Source: Desulfuromonas sp.
GTDB taxonomy: Bacteria > Desulfobacterota > Desulfuromonadia > Desulfuromonadales > Desulfuromonadaceae
NCBI GenBank assembly: GCA_028685815.1
Contig: JAQUDG010000006.1
Span: 1 to 44,766 of the forward strand
Direction of reading: 5' to 3'
Length of the DNA: 44,766 nucleotides
The notes under the pieces are model-generated. The model saw nothing but the letters and a program-made list of their open reading frames with translations, ran no database searches and was not told the DNA's origin. Of the stretch, positions 30,467 through 43,860 are shown one piece after another. The position numbers and the translations under genes were made by a program. Each line of letters opens with the position of its first letter. Position 1 is the stretch's first letter.

Positions 30467-31831
30467 TTATTTTCCAACACAAAATTTTGAGAAAATCTGA
30501 CTTAAAACGTCTTCAGGTACGGTCTCACCGGTAATTCGTCCTAGCGCAGACATAGCTGTGTATATATGACAAGCCAGAAGTTCGCCAGGAAGTTGCGCAG
30601 ACAATCCTTGACTGAAAGAAATAAGCTCAGATTTTACCTGAGCAAAAATATCGAAATGTCGCTTCTCAGTCAGAATACTTGAGTTTGATGCCTTAGGGAC
30701 ACTGAATTCTTGCTCTATGGCCTGCTTCAATGCATCAATACCAAATCCAGTAAGTGCAGATATACATACAAAGGGTTGCGCAAATTCGAAATTGCCAGTT
30801 TTAGACTCAGTAAACTTATCAGCTTTATTCACCACCACAATAACAGGTATCTCAGCTTGAAAAAGACCCTCTGCCGCTTTTAGTGAAGACTGCTCCTGAC
30901 TTCCATCTACAACGTAAAGGATAAGGTCGACATCCTTCGCTTTCTCCTTTGCGCGCTGTACTCCGGTCTGCTCAATGATATCCTTAGACTTGCGGAGACC
31001 GGCAGTATCAACAAGCCTTACGGGTAAGTGCCCAAGGGTAATCCGCTCTTCAATAAAATCTCGGGTAGTTCCGGGAATATCAGTAACAATAGCTCTATCA
31101 TAACCCAACAAATAATTTAACAAAGAACTCTTGCCAACATTCGGCTCGCCCAGAATAAGTATGGATAAGCCCTCGCGGAGAACCTTACCAGCGTAAAAAG
31201 TGGAGAGAAGAGGATCAAGAAGTGCAATTACTGAATCGACACTAGAAGTTAATGTGTTGACATGAATGTAATCAACTTCATCTTCGGGGAAATCTAAGTA
31301 AGCCTCAACCTGAGCGGCTATCTGCAATAATTGGTCATGCAACTGAGTTGCAATAGCGGTAATACTTCCTTCTAGATGTTGCATGGCAACCCTAGCTGAG
31401 GTAACTGAACCTGCGTCAATCAGTTCAGCAATTGCCTCCGCTTCTGCTAGGTCAATTCTTCCGTGCATAAATGCCCGATAGGTAAACTCGCCTGCTTCGG
31501 CAAGTCTGCATCCCATCGCTGCAAAAAGTTCCAAAATTTGGCGCACGACATAAGTATTGGAATGACAATGAATCTCAACCACATCTTCACGTGTGAATGA
31601 CGCAGGAGCTTGCATATAGACGGCCATCACATGGTCAATTGGTATTGCGCGCGCATTTACAATTGTTCCGTATGTGAGCACATGGCTCTTTAAGGTAGCG
31701 CCTATTCGTGTTGGTTTAAAACAGCTCTTCAGATGCTCAAATGCCTTGGGCCCTGATATGCGAATAATAGCTATAGCACCAATTCCTACCGCGGTAGCTG
31801 GTGCAATAATTGTATCTTCGGAGCTTAACAT
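30467..31831 (-). CDS. mnmE: tRNA uridine-5-carboxymethylaminomethyl modification GTPase MnmE (TrmE)
   Basis: A 454-residue GTPase, partner of MnmG. An N-terminal tetrahydrofolate-binding domain (DTIIAPATAVGIGAIAIIRISG) is followed by a helical domain and an inserted G domain with GEPNVGKSS, the DIPGTTRD switch and NKAD. The C-terminal FCVGK contains the family's conserved Cys451. GGAG lies 7 bases before the ATG, just after an intrinsic terminator. Confidence 0.97.
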   Translation of the reverse strand: MLSSEDTIIAPATAVGIGAIAIIRISGPKAFEHLKSCFKPTRIGATLKSHVLTYGTIVNARAIPIDHVMAVYMQAPASFTREDVVEIHCHSNTYVVRQILELFAAMGCRLAEAGEFTYRAFMHGRIDLAEAEAIAELIDAGSVTSARVAMQHLEGSITAIATQLHDQLLQIAAQVEAYLDFPEDEVDYIHVNTLTSSVDSVIALLDPLLSTFYAGKVLREGLSILILGEPNVGKSSLLNYLLGYDRAIVTDIPGTTRDFIEERITLGHLPVRLVDTAGLRKSKDIIEQTGVQRAKEKAKDVDLILYVVDGSQEQSSLKAAEGLFQAEIPVIVVVNKADKFTESKTGNFEFAQPFVCISALTGFGIDALKQAIEQEFSVPKASNSSILTEKRHFDIFAQVKSELISFSQGLSAQLPGELLACHIYTAMSALGRITGETVPEDVLSQIFSKFCVGK

Positions 31832-31843
31832 AGGGAATCTCCA

Positions 31844-31876
31844 TAAAAAAACCCCTCTAAAATAGCATAGAAGGGT
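31844..31876 (-). terminator. Rho-independent terminator in the mnmE leader
   Basis: On the minus strand ACCCTTCT pairs with AGAGGGGT (one G-U pair) around a 10-base loop and runs into seven T residues, ending about 12 bases before the mnmE ATG. It stops yidC-side transcription or acts as an attenuator. Confidence 0.75.
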
Positions 31877-31938
31877 ACTTGAGACACAGTTGCTATGAAC
31901 AAGCGGAGACTGTAAAAGAAATAATTCTGCATAATCAT

Positions 31939-31972
31939 ATACCCGCCTGCATCAACAAAACCAGGCGGGTAT
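31939..31972. repeat. Strong hairpin between yidC and mnmE
   Basis: ATACCCGCCTG and CAGGCGGGTAT form an 11-bp perfect stem with a 12-base loop 28 bases after the yidC stop. There is no T tract on either side, so it may be a 3'-end stabiliser or a weak terminator rather than a classical one. Confidence 0.7.
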
Positions 31973-32000
31973 GAGCATGCTTGGCAATTACACCTACGAA

Positions 32001-33626
32001 TTAGCCCTTAACAGACACGGGTTTTCTATAGATTAAGTACTGTTGCAGAATAGTTAAAAGGTTGTTTACCAACCAGTACAGTACAAGCCCACTGGGGAAA
32101 TTTAGGAAAATAAAAGTAAACACCACGGGCATAGCCAACATCATTTTCGCTTGCATAGGATCCATAGTACTCGGTGTCATTTTTTGCTGAATGAACATCG
32201 TAGCACCCATAATAATCGGAGTTATATAGTATGGATCCTTTACCGACAAATCCGTAAGCCAAAACGCAAACGGGGCATGGCGCAGTTCAATGGTCCCAAG
32301 CAGAACCTTATACAGAGCGATAAAAACTGGAATCTGTACAAGCATTGGTAGACAACCACCAAGAGGATTAACCCTGTGCTCTTTATACAGTTCCATCATA
32401 CTACGGTTGAGACCTTCTTTATCACCACGGAATTTTTCGCGTAATTTTTTCATTTCTGGCTGCAAGGTCTGCATTGCACGCATTGATGTGTAACTTTTCT
32501 GCGTCAAAGGCCAAAATAGCAACTTGATAATTACGGTTAAAATAATTATGGCGATCCCGTAATTATGTATAAACGTATAAAAAAACTTCAAACACATATG
32601 CAGTGGTTTAGATAAAAAAGCAAAAAATCCAAAATCCACCACCTCGGTCAATTTTTTGCCAGAAGCACCTAAATAGTCAATATTTTTTGGGCCCAAATAT
32701 ACGTCAAAATTGAAAGACTCTTTTGCACCAGGAGCTATACTTAAATCAGATACGCGCACTGTATTAGAAATGCGCTCTCCATTACGCTCTAACAATACTG
32801 AATCAAAAACATTATCACTATTTACCAGTGCCGAAAGAAAATATTTATCTGTATACCCTGACCACGAGATATCACCGGTATAGGTTTTTTTAGCACTCTG
32901 AATATCTTTGATCTCATCTTCATGTAATTTACCGTCAACATAAGAAGTGAAGCCAAGATAATCAAAACGATTTCCAGCTAAATCATCGTGCCAATAGTTA
33001 TTTAATTTAAGTTGTAAAGCATCCGACAACACCATATTTCCGGTGTTTTCCAACTCCACATGTACGTTAATCAGGTATGTATCAGGCCAAAAAGTTAAGG
33101 TTTTGGACAGCATGATACCATTATCAAGTGCTGTAGAGAGCACTACAACCTGCGACGAACCTTTGTTATGCTGCGTAAAACTATATGATTCATCCCCACG
33201 TAAACCAAAACCACCCCCGGAAAAGAGTCCAAGAGTAGAAATATCGTGTTTGTTATCAAGTAAGGCCACTGGAAGGGAATCGGAAAAATTTTCTTGGAGA
33301 TAATCCAGCAACTCAATAGAAGAGACTACCCCACCACGCAAATTAAACGTTATCGAGTATACATCGTTGGTAAAAGCGACAAATTTGTCCTCTTCGCGCA
33401 CCTTAAATGTATCACTAGAAACCTCAGAAAAGGATTCGGTTTGTCGATTATTATTGCCAGTTGTTTGAGTTTTGCGCGCGTCGACCGACTCTGCTGAGTC
33501 AGAACTAACTGCCGTAACCTGTGTTTTACCCCCCTCACGCTCTTCATGTGAGGGAAATAAAAAGGTAAATCCAGTCCAAACAAGCAACATCAGGAGTAGC
33601 GCTAAAATGGTATTTTTATTTTCCAT
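32001..33626 (-). CDS. yidC: Membrane protein insertase YidC
   Basis: A 541-residue inner-membrane insertase of Gram-negative type. The N-terminal helix NTILALLLMLLVWTGFTFLF is followed by a large periplasmic beta domain and a C-terminal five-helix core beginning near YTFIHNYGIAIIILTVIIK, with GGCLPMLVQIPVFIALYKVL. It belongs to the rpmH-rnpA-yidD-yidC cluster. No jag/khg gene follows it, only two hairpins and then mnmE. Confidence 0.97.
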   Translation of the reverse strand: MENKNTILALLLMLLVWTGFTFLFPSHEEREGGKTQVTAVSSDSAESVDARKTQTTGNNNRQTESFSEVSSDTFKVREEDKFVAFTNDVYSITFNLRGGVVSSIELLDYLQENFSDSLPVALLDNKHDISTLGLFSGGGFGLRGDESYSFTQHNKGSSQVVVLSTALDNGIMLSKTLTFWPDTYLINVHVELENTGNMVLSDALQLKLNNYWHDDLAGNRFDYLGFTSYVDGKLHEDEIKDIQSAKKTYTGDISWSGYTDKYFLSALVNSDNVFDSVLLERNGERISNTVRVSDLSIAPGAKESFNFDVYLGPKNIDYLGASGKKLTEVVDFGFFAFLSKPLHMCLKFFYTFIHNYGIAIIILTVIIKLLFWPLTQKSYTSMRAMQTLQPEMKKLREKFRGDKEGLNRSMMELYKEHRVNPLGGCLPMLVQIPVFIALYKVLLGTIELRHAPFAFWLTDLSVKDPYYITPIIMGATMFIQQKMTPSTMDPMQAKMMLAMPVVFTFIFLNFPSGLVLYWLVNNLLTILQQYLIYRKPVSVKG

Positions 33627-33640
33627 ATCAAAGCCTTATA

Positions 33641-33850
33641 CTACTTTAAAGGGTCATATCCACCCTTAAACAAAGGGTTGCATTTAAGAATACGTATACA
33701 CGAAAGCCAAATTCCCTTAATAACGCCATACCTTTCCAGAGCTTGGATACTATACTCAGAACAGGTAGGCACAAAACGACAGCAGGGAAGCTTACAGGGA
33801 GAAATATAAATCTGATAAAAATGGACCAGTGCGATCAAGCATTTACTCAT
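33641..33850 (-). CDS. yidD: Membrane protein insertion efficiency factor YidD
   Basis: A 69-residue protein. ATG 33850 overlaps the rnpA stop as ATGA and gives [18 protein letters not shown], the normal family start; the longer open frame overlaps rnpA. Conserved [19 protein letters not shown] and the ending [12 protein letters not shown] are present. It is thought to assist YidC-dependent insertion. Confidence 0.95.
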   Translation of the reverse strand: MSKCLIALVHFYQIYISPCKLPCCRFVPTCSEYSIQALERYGVIKGIWLSCIRILKCNPLFKGGYDPLK

Positions 33851-34197
33851 CCTCGTTGAAAGCCCAAAGTGCTCAAACCATCGAGTTGAGAATTCAAAGT
33901 ACTGGAAAGCGTATTTGTCGGTAACGGTCGCATGCACACAACAATATCAGTATGGATAGGTAGAATCGCATAGTGAGTACGAAAATATTCTCTTATGATA
34001 CGCTTGTACCTATTACGCAAAAAAGCCCCACCGACTTTACGACTAACAACTAGTCCTAACCGAGTGGGGCCTTCTTCCTTCGCCAGAACATAGACATAAA
34101 AACTGGAGAAATTATATTTTTTCCCCTGTTTAAATACTGCCTTGTACTCGTAGGGCCGTCTAATCAGATGGCTCTTTGGCAAACTACGGGATAGCAA
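33847..34197 (-). CDS. rnpA: Ribonuclease P protein component
   Basis: A 116-residue basic protein subunit of RNase P. The RNR motif [16 protein letters not shown] and [13 protein letters not shown] identify it. It starts with TTG immediately after the rpmH stop codon with no spacer, so translation probably relies on coupling. It ends in an ATGA overlap with yidD. Confidence 0.94.
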   Translation of the reverse strand: MLSRSLPKSHLIRRPYEYKAVFKQGKKYNFSSFYVYVLAKEEGPTRLGLVVSRKVGGAFLRNRYKRIIREYFRTHYAILPIHTDIVVCMRPLPTNTLSSTLNSQLDGLSTLGFQRG

Positions 34198-34347
34198 TTA
34201 CTTAACGGGGATTGTCGCAGCCAACCGTGATCTACCACGTGCCCGCCTGTTTTTTATAACATTGCGCCCGCCTGGGGTTGACATCCGTTTTCTGAACCCG
34301 TGGGTTCTTTTTCTACTTACTCGACTTGGTTGATATGTTCTTTTCAT
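34198..34347 (-). CDS. rpmH: 50S ribosomal protein L34
   Basis: A 49-residue, very basic protein: [20 protein letters not shown] begins it, then [20 protein letters not shown], the L34 pattern, ending in RLAATIPVK. It is a few residues longer than most L34 proteins (44-46). First gene of the rpmH-rnpA-yidD-yidC cluster, divergent from dnaA. Confidence 0.97.
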   Translation of the reverse strand: MKRTYQPSRVSRKRTHGFRKRMSTPGGRNVIKNRRARGRSRLAATIPVK

Positions 34348-34589
34348 GATTTTATCTCCATATTTAACTGTTTAGCCAGATACAAACCGACAACATACAC
34401 ATTCTAGTTCCCCTGCACAAGCTAAAAACACCCTGTAATCAAGCAATTGATTTAGCTCTGTTGCTGGGCTTAATAAAATATCTTGCTAGTACGCACCGGC
34501 TCTGATAAATTGTTGAAAACTTTATATATCCTGTAAGTTGTTGAATTATATATATAAAAACAAATACACCCTGTTGATAAATTGTTGAC
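34348..34589. promoter_or_regulatory. Divergent rpmH/dnaA promoter region with direct repeats
   Basis: An A+T-rich 242-base region. TGATAAATTGTTGA occurs twice as a 14-bp direct repeat (34503-34516 and 34575-34588), with a partial third copy (GTTGTTGA) between them. TGTTGATAA at 34572-34580 is a DnaA box with one mismatch (TTATCAACA on the other strand). The second repeat ends one base before the dnaA ATG, so no Shine-Dalgarno sequence is present there. The repeats suit dnaA autoregulation or origin function. Confidence 0.6.
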
Positions 34590-35957
34590 ATGAATAAAAA
34601 ACCGCAAGATACGAGCATATGGAATGAAATTAAAGCTGCGCTTGAAAAAGATATATCTGCGCAGAATTTCAAAACATGGATCCAACCCCTTACGTGCACT
34701 GGCGCAACTACGGGTCATATAAAAATTGAAGCAGGCAATCGCTTCGTAAAAAAATGGCTCGAGTCAAATTATCTCGTAAAACTACAGAGCATTGCAGAAG
34801 AAATCAGTGGCGTCCCCACTTCTGTTGAAATTTACATCGCAGAAGTAAGCGCCGTAATACCTAAAAAAGCCCCTGTAAGCAAGAGCAAACTCAAAAATGA
34901 CATAGTAGAATCCAAGCCGGCCCGAAGTAGGCAAATTTCAAATATAAACACCGAGTACTGCTTTGAAAACTTCATCTCCGGCAATTCGAATCAGTTTGCC
35001 GCTGCTGCTGCTATTGCGGTAGCCAACAACCCAGCAACCATTTATAACCCGCTGTTCATATATGGCGGAGTTGGGCTAGGTAAAACCCACCTACTTAATG
35101 CTATAGGAAACAAAATAAAGGCAGACGATGCAGATTCGGCTGTATGTTATTATTCTTCTGAAAAATTTACCAACGAGCTTATAAACGCCATTCGTTATGG
35201 TAAAATGGAAGAATTCAGAAATAAATTCCGTTCCATAGATGTTCTATTAATCGATGATGTGCAATTTATTGCTGGCAAAGAAAGAACCCAAGAAGAATTT
35301 TTCCATACCTTTAATTCCCTATACGATTCACATAAACAGATAGTTGTAACGTCTGATAAATTCCCCAAAGAAATACCAGGCCTAGAAGAACGGCTACGCT
35401 CTCGCTTCGAATGGGGGCTCATTGCCGATATTCAGGCTCCGGACAAAGAGACCAAACAAGCAATTCTTGAAGCCAAAGCTGAAAAAAATAATATCGTGCT
35501 GCCCGAAGATGTTGCTGAATTTTTATCTGGATCCGTTATCAGCAATATACGTGAACTAGAAGGATACCTGGTACGCATAGGGGCTTATGCAAGTTTAACT
35601 TCAACTCCCATAAGCATCGAAATGGCTAAAGAAGTTCTTAAAGACATTATAGTCGAGTATAGCCAGGAAATAACCGTAGAAGATATTCAAAAGAAGGTTA
35701 CCAATTATTTCAATATAAAAATATCCGATATAAAATCTGCAAAACGAACCAAAAAATTTGTGTATCCGCGCCAAATAGCTATGTATTTATGCCGACAACT
35801 CACATCATGCTCCTATCCAGAAATAGGCGAATATTTTGGCGGCAAAGACCATTCTACCGTTATTCACGCAATTAAAAAAATAGACGCCGAGCTATTAACT
35901 AATACCAGCTTAAAACAAAGCTTAAAAAATATAAAAAACACTCTTTTACCAAGTTAA
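34590..35957 (+). CDS. dnaA: Chromosomal replication initiator protein DnaA
   Basis: A 455-residue AAA+ initiator. Domain I begins WNEIKAALEKDISAQNFKTWI, followed by a linker. The P-loop GGVGLGKT is at 159-166, Walker B LLIDDVQF at about 219-226, and the DNA-binding signature YFGGKDHSTVIHAIKKI is near the C-terminus. No ribosome site precedes the ATG; the space is occupied by a repeat. First plus-strand gene after the polarity switch. Confidence 0.98.
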   Translation: MNKKPQDTSIWNEIKAALEKDISAQNFKTWIQPLTCTGATTGHIKIEAGNRFVKKWLESNYLVKLQSIAEEISGVPTSVEIYIAEVSAVIPKKAPVSKSKLKNDIVESKPARSRQISNINTEYCFENFISGNSNQFAAAAAIAVANNPATIYNPLFIYGGVGLGKTHLLNAIGNKIKADDADSAVCYYSSEKFTNELINAIRYGKMEEFRNKFRSIDVLLIDDVQFIAGKERTQEEFFHTFNSLYDSHKQIVVTSDKFPKEIPGLEERLRSRFEWGLIADIQAPDKETKQAILEAKAEKNNIVLPEDVAEFLSGSVISNIRELEGYLVRIGAYASLTSTPISIEMAKEVLKDIIVEYSQEITVEDIQKKVTNYFNIKISDIKSAKRTKKFVYPRQIAMYLCRQLTSCSYPEIGEYFGGKDHSTVIHAIKKIDAELLTNTSLKQSLKNIKNTLLPS

Positions 35958-36186
35958 ATCGATAAAAAAACTAGGCGCTATGTGTAAATGCTCTTGATAA
36001 ACCTGTTAACAAAAAAATAAGTGTGAATAAGTCAACAAAAAAACGAAGTTATCCACAAATTCTAGAAATACTCAGATGCAAAAATACGTAATAAAAATAG
36101 AACTTATTCCGACTTATCCACAATCCACAGCTCTTATTACCTATTACTATCTTTTCTAAAAACATAAAAGCAGGGAGACTATAAAA
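35958..36186. other. Probable chromosomal replication origin (oriC), dnaA-dnaN spacer
   Basis: A very A+T-rich 229-base spacer with two perfect DnaA boxes TTATCCACA (36049-36057 and 36114-36122) and an inverted near-match TGTGAATAA (36022-36030). Further weak sites are TCTTGATAA near 35992 and AATCCACAG directly after the second box. Gene polarity flips nearby, and parS, parAB and rpmH flank it. Confidence 0.8.
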
Positions 36187-39670
<3,484 letters not shown>

Positions 39671-39702
39671 GACCATAAAAACGTTAAGCAAGGAACTTCC
39701 TG

Positions 39703-42213
39703 ATGTTATCTCAACACGATAAAACCAGTATAAATATAGAATCCGAAATGCGTAAATCCTATATGGATTACGCGATGAGTGTAATTATTGGGCGTGCCTT
39801 GCCCGATATTCGTGATGGCCTTAAGCCCGTGCACCGGCGGGTTCTGTTCGCCATGCACGAACTGGGTAACGAATACAATAAGCCATACAAAAAATCGGCG
39901 CGAGTCGTAGGTGATGTTATTGGTAAATACCATCCGCATGGTGACTCCGCTGTCTACGATACCATCGTACGCATGGCGCAGGATTTTTCCATGCGCCATC
40001 CTCTCGTTGATGGCCAAGGTAACTTTGGCTCCGTTGATGGTGACTCTGCTGCGGCGATGCGTTATACCGAAGTAAGGATGTCGAAGCTATCCTATGAGTT
40101 GCTTACCGACCTAGATAAGGAAACAGTCGATTTTTCGCCGAACTACGATGAGTCATTGCATGAACCCGTAGTTCTCCCGTGTAAATTTCCGAATCTATTG
40201 GTTAACGGATCAGAGGGTATCGCAGTCGGGATGGCGACTAAAATCCCTCCCCATAACCTTGGGGAAGTTATCGATGGGTTAATCGCGCTCATAGATGATC
40301 CAACGCTTGGGTTTGATGAGCTTATAGAAAAAATACCGGGACCAGATTTTCCTACGGGTGCCTTTATCCTCGGGCGTGATGATATTCACGAAGCCTACCG
40401 CACTGGCAGAGGAATTATCCAAATGCGCGCCAAGGCTTTGGTTGAGATAGATAGCAGAACGGGGCGCGAAAGTATCATTATTAACGAAATTCCGTACCAG
40501 GTAAACAAAGCTAAGTTGATCGAAAAAATAGCTGATCTGGTCAAGGAAAAGAAGATAGAAGGAATTAGCGATTTACGTGATGAGTCCGATAGGGACGGAA
40601 TGCGTATCGTAATTGAACTGAAGCGCGATACCTATGCCGCAGTTATTTTGAACCAACTGTATAAAATGACCGCTTTGCAGACATCCTTCGGAATTATCCT
40701 CCTCGCCATCGTGGAGGGGCAGCCGAAGATACTGAATCTACGCGAGATTCTGGATTATTTTATAGAACACCGTAAAACTATAGTTACCCGCCGCTGTGTA
40801 TTTGAGCTCAAAAAAGCAGAGGCGCGCGCTCATATCCTTGAGGGTCTTAAAAAGGCGCTCGAGAATATGGACGAGATAATTCAGATAATTAAAGGTTCAG
40901 ATACTTCTGCTACAGCAAAAGTTAGATTGATCGAGCGTTTCAGCTTTTCCGATATTCAGGCCCAGGCCATTTTGGATATGCGTCTACACCGTCTTACCGG
41001 GCTCGAGCGGGAAAAAATAATAGCAGAGTACAACGAAATAATTGCGCGAATTGCACGCTTGAAAGAGATCCTTGGCAGCGATGTTGAAATTCTGAAAATT
41101 ATTCGCACAGAGCTGATGGAAGTAAAAGATGGTTTTGCAAATGCACGGCGCACCGAGATTATCGCCAGAACCAGGGATTTATCGGTTGAGGATCTGATAG
41201 TCGAAGAAGATATGGTGGTGACTGTAACCCACTCCGGTTATATAAAACGCAATGCGGTTTCTCTGTATCGTGCCCAGCGCCGTGGAGGTAAAGGGCGCAC
41301 CGGCATAAAGCCTAAAGAGGAAGATTTTGTAGAACACCTGTTTGTGGCATCTACCCACTCATATATTCTGATTTTTATCGACAGTGGCAAGGTGTATTGG
41401 CTCAAGGTTCATGAGGTGCCTCAGGGGGGACATGCCGCACGTGGCAAGGCTATAGTAAATCTTCTCCAGCTTGAGCAGGGTGAACGAATAATGACTATCC
41501 TGCCCGTAAAGGAATTTGTCGAAAATAAATATATCATCGCCTGTACCCGCAAAGGGGTAGTGAAAAAGACCGAGTTGATGGCGTACTCAAATCCGCGCCA
41601 GGGTGGCATAATTGCCATGACCATTGACGAGGGAGACGCTCTTGTGGCGACGCGTATAACCGACGGTGAAATGGATATCCTCCTAGCTAGCGAACATGGT
41701 AAATCCATCCGCTTTGCTGAGACCGATGTGCGCCCAATGGGACGCACAGCCCGAGGCGTGCGTGGTATGCAATTGGTTGGTGAGGATCGTATAATCGGGA
41801 TGCAAGTGGTCACCGATGCGACCTCGGCCACTTTGGTTACAGTGACAGAGAACGGTTATGGAAAACGTACGAATATTGATGAATATCGAGCCCAGACCCG
41901 AGGTGGCAAAGGGGTCATTACTATAAAAACTTCTGCGCGCAATGGTTGTGTTGTGGATATAAAATTAGTTGGCGCCGAAGAAGACCTGATGTTTATCACC
42001 GACAAAGGCAAAATACTGCGCACCAGCGTTGATGCTTTGTCCGTCATAGGGAGAAATACCCAAGGGGTACGCCTTATGGTTCTGGATAAAGAGGAACGCA
42101 TTGGCGCCGTTGCCACCCTAGCTGAAAAAGCAGAAGATGAGTTTATAGGTGAAGACCTAGAGGACTTAGAAGACCTAGATAATTCAGAAGAGTTGGACGA
42201 CTCGGAAGAGTAG
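39703..42213 (+). CDS. gyrA: DNA gyrase subunit A
   Basis: An 836-residue subunit that cleaves and religates DNA through Tyr121 ([12 protein letters not shown]). The quinolone-determining region reads [12 protein letters not shown], with Ser82 and Asp86 in the wild-type (sensitive-type) states. The C-terminal wrapping domain has the GyrA box QRRGGKG and a related QTRGGKG. The protein ends in a strongly acidic tail of about 25 residues ([19 protein letters not shown]). AAGGAA precedes the ATG. Confidence 0.98.
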   Translation: MLSQHDKTSINIESEMRKSYMDYAMSVIIGRALPDIRDGLKPVHRRVLFAMHELGNEYNKPYKKSARVVGDVIGKYHPHGDSAVYDTIVRMAQDFSMRHPLVDGQGNFGSVDGDSAAAMRYTEVRMSKLSYELLTDLDKETVDFSPNYDESLHEPVVLPCKFPNLLVNGSEGIAVGMATKIPPHNLGEVIDGLIALIDDPTLGFDELIEKIPGPDFPTGAFILGRDDIHEAYRTGRGIIQMRAKALVEIDSRTGRESIIINEIPYQVNKAKLIEKIADLVKEKKIEGISDLRDESDRDGMRIVIELKRDTYAAVILNQLYKMTALQTSFGIILLAIVEGQPKILNLREILDYFIEHRKTIVTRRCVFELKKAEARAHILEGLKKALENMDEIIQIIKGSDTSATAKVRLIERFSFSDIQAQAILDMRLHRLTGLEREKIIAEYNEIIARIARLKEILGSDVEILKIIRTELMEVKDGFANARRTEIIARTRDLSVEDLIVEEDMVVTVTHSGYIKRNAVSLYRAQRRGGKGRTGIKPKEEDFVEHLFVASTHSYILIFIDSGKVYWLKVHEVPQGGHAARGKAIVNLLQLEQGERIMTILPVKEFVENKYIIACTRKGVVKKTELMAYSNPRQGGIIAMTIDEGDALVATRITDGEMDILLASEHGKSIRFAETDVRPMGRTARGVRGMQLVGEDRIIGMQVVTDATSATLVTVTENGYGKRTNIDEYRAQTRGGKGVITIKTSARNGCVVDIKLVGAEEDLMFITDKGKILRTSVDALSVIGRNTQGVRLMVLDKEERIGAVATLAEKAEDEFIGEDLEDLEDLDNSEELDDSEE

Positions 42214-42236
42214 TGCATAACATAACAGGTGGCATT

Positions 42237-43238
42237 ATGAAGATAGGGGTGGTTGGGGCAGGGAGCTGGGGCACGAGTCTCGCCAATGTCCTGGCAAAAA
42301 AAGGGTATGCGGTTACGTTGTGGGCGCACGAAGCTGAACTGGTGGGCTATATGCGCACGCATGGAGAGAATAATCAGTATCTACCCGGAATAAAACTGCA
42401 TCAAAATTTATGTTTCAGCTCTGATTTGCAAGATGCTGTAGCGCGCGATGTAGTGGTATTGGTTCCCCCTTCGCAACGGATGCGTGTGGTGTTAGAAAAA
42501 GCGGCACCTCACTTTAATCCAGAGGCCATGGTTATTTCTGCCTCCAAGGGTATTGAGGATACAACCCTTGAATTAATGTCTAATGTGATAGCTAAAGCGC
42601 TACACGGGCGGCACAATAAGGAAAAAACTGCGTTTCTTTCCGGGCCTACTTTTGCACGTGAAATAGCACTGGAGATTCCTTCTGCCGCAGTAGTTGCGGC
42701 AAACAATGAAGATATTGTCACCATGGCGCGCGACCTATTCAGCACCGATTATTTCCGCATCTACAGCAATGATGATGTGATAGGTACTGAAGTTGGAGGG
42801 GCACTGAAAAACATCATGGCACTTGCTGCTGGGGTGTGCGACGGGCTCAAATATGGTCACAATACCCGCGCTGCCTTAATTACCCGAGGTCTTGCAGAGA
42901 TGAAACGGGTAGGTATTGCCCTTGGGGCCAGGCCGGAGACGTTTGCAGGGCTGGCGGGAATGGGCGACTTAGTGCTTACATGCACAGGGGATTTGTCACG
43001 TAATAGAACTGTTGGTATAGCGTTGGGTGAAGGGCAAAAACTCGATGCCATCCTAGCACATATGAATATGGTTGCTGAAGGGGTGGAAACTGCTAAATCA
43101 GCCTATCATTTGGCGCAAAAACTGGATGTAGATGTACCAATTATAAATGAAATGTACGCGCTACTGTATGAAAATAAGGATCCACGCCGCGCAGTAGTTG
43201 AGCTGATGCGCCGCACCCTTAAGGCAGAATATATTTAA
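42237..43238 (+). CDS. gpsA: Glycerol-3-phosphate dehydrogenase [NAD(P)+]
   Basis: A 333-residue cytoplasmic enzyme making sn-glycerol 3-phosphate for phospholipids. ATG 42237 follows AGGTGG and gives MKIGVVGAGSWGTSLANVLAKKG, the NAD-binding start. SASKGIE, GPTFAREIA and GALKNIMALAAGVCDGL with the catalytic Lys are present. It lies 23 bases after gyrA, so it is probably cotranscribed with it. Confidence 0.97.
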   Translation: MKIGVVGAGSWGTSLANVLAKKGYAVTLWAHEAELVGYMRTHGENNQYLPGIKLHQNLCFSSDLQDAVARDVVVLVPPSQRMRVVLEKAAPHFNPEAMVISASKGIEDTTLELMSNVIAKALHGRHNKEKTAFLSGPTFAREIALEIPSAAVVAANNEDIVTMARDLFSTDYFRIYSNDDVIGTEVGGALKNIMALAAGVCDGLKYGHNTRAALITRGLAEMKRVGIALGARPETFAGLAGMGDLVLTCTGDLSRNRTVGIALGEGQKLDAILAHMNMVAEGVETAKSAYHLAQKLDVDVPIINEMYALLYENKDPRRAVVELMRRTLKAEYI

Positions 43239-43250
43239 GCGGAGGTTTTA

Positions 43251-43826
43251 TTGAAGAACTTTGTCTTTCCTATGGTTGCACTGTTGATGTTTACCCTAGT
43301 CCAGGTCAGCCATGCTACAAGCCCTGAAGGTGTAAGGGTTGTCATAAATACCAATGTTGGCAGCATTGAGCTCGAGTTAAATGAAGTTGATGCGCCAGTG
43401 TCGACGCGGAATTTTTTAGAGTATGTAGATAGCGGTTTTTACGCTGGCACTATATTTCATCGAGTAATTAAGGGTTTTATGATCCAAGGTGGTGGATTTA
43501 CTGAAAATATGCTGCAAAAAGAGCCTCAGGCAGCCATCACTAACGAAGCACATAATGGCTTAAGAAACCGCCGCGGAGCTGTAGCTATGGCCAGAACTAA
43601 CCAGATAAACAGTGCCACAAGCCAGTTTTTTATAAATGTTGTGGATAATGGCTTTCTCGATCACCGCGATATTTCAGCTTCTGGGTATGGCTATGCGGTC
43701 TTTGGAACGGTAGTAAAGGGGATGGATGTGGTAGATGAAATTGCTGCCTTGGCAACAGCAGTTAAAAAAAATATGCGTGATGTTCCGGTAAAGCCTGTCA
43801 TTATAACTTCCATAGAGCGCTTATAA
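43251..43826 (+). CDS. Periplasmic peptidyl-prolyl cis-trans isomerase (cyclophilin type)
   Basis: A 191-residue cyclophilin. TTG start with GGAGG 5 bases upstream. The N-terminal signal peptide ([21 protein letters not shown]) places it in the periplasm, as for PpiA. Catalytic regions [15 protein letters not shown] and [12 protein letters not shown] are intact. It follows gpsA by 12 bases. Confidence 0.94.
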   Translation: MKNFVFPMVALLMFTLVQVSHATSPEGVRVVINTNVGSIELELNEVDAPVSTRNFLEYVDSGFYAGTIFHRVIKGFMIQGGGFTENMLQKEPQAAITNEAHNGLRNRRGAVAMARTNQINSATSQFFINVVDNGFLDHRDISASGYGYAVFGTVVKGMDVVDEIAALATAVKKNMRDVPVKPVIITSIERL

Positions 43827-43860
43827 GTTACGACCCATCCGATTTTGTAGGGGATATGCT

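Noticed and set aside
33851-33937. Longer yidD start upstream of 33850
   Set aside because: It would overlap rnpA heavily; the ATGA overlap and the normal YidD N-terminus favour 33850.
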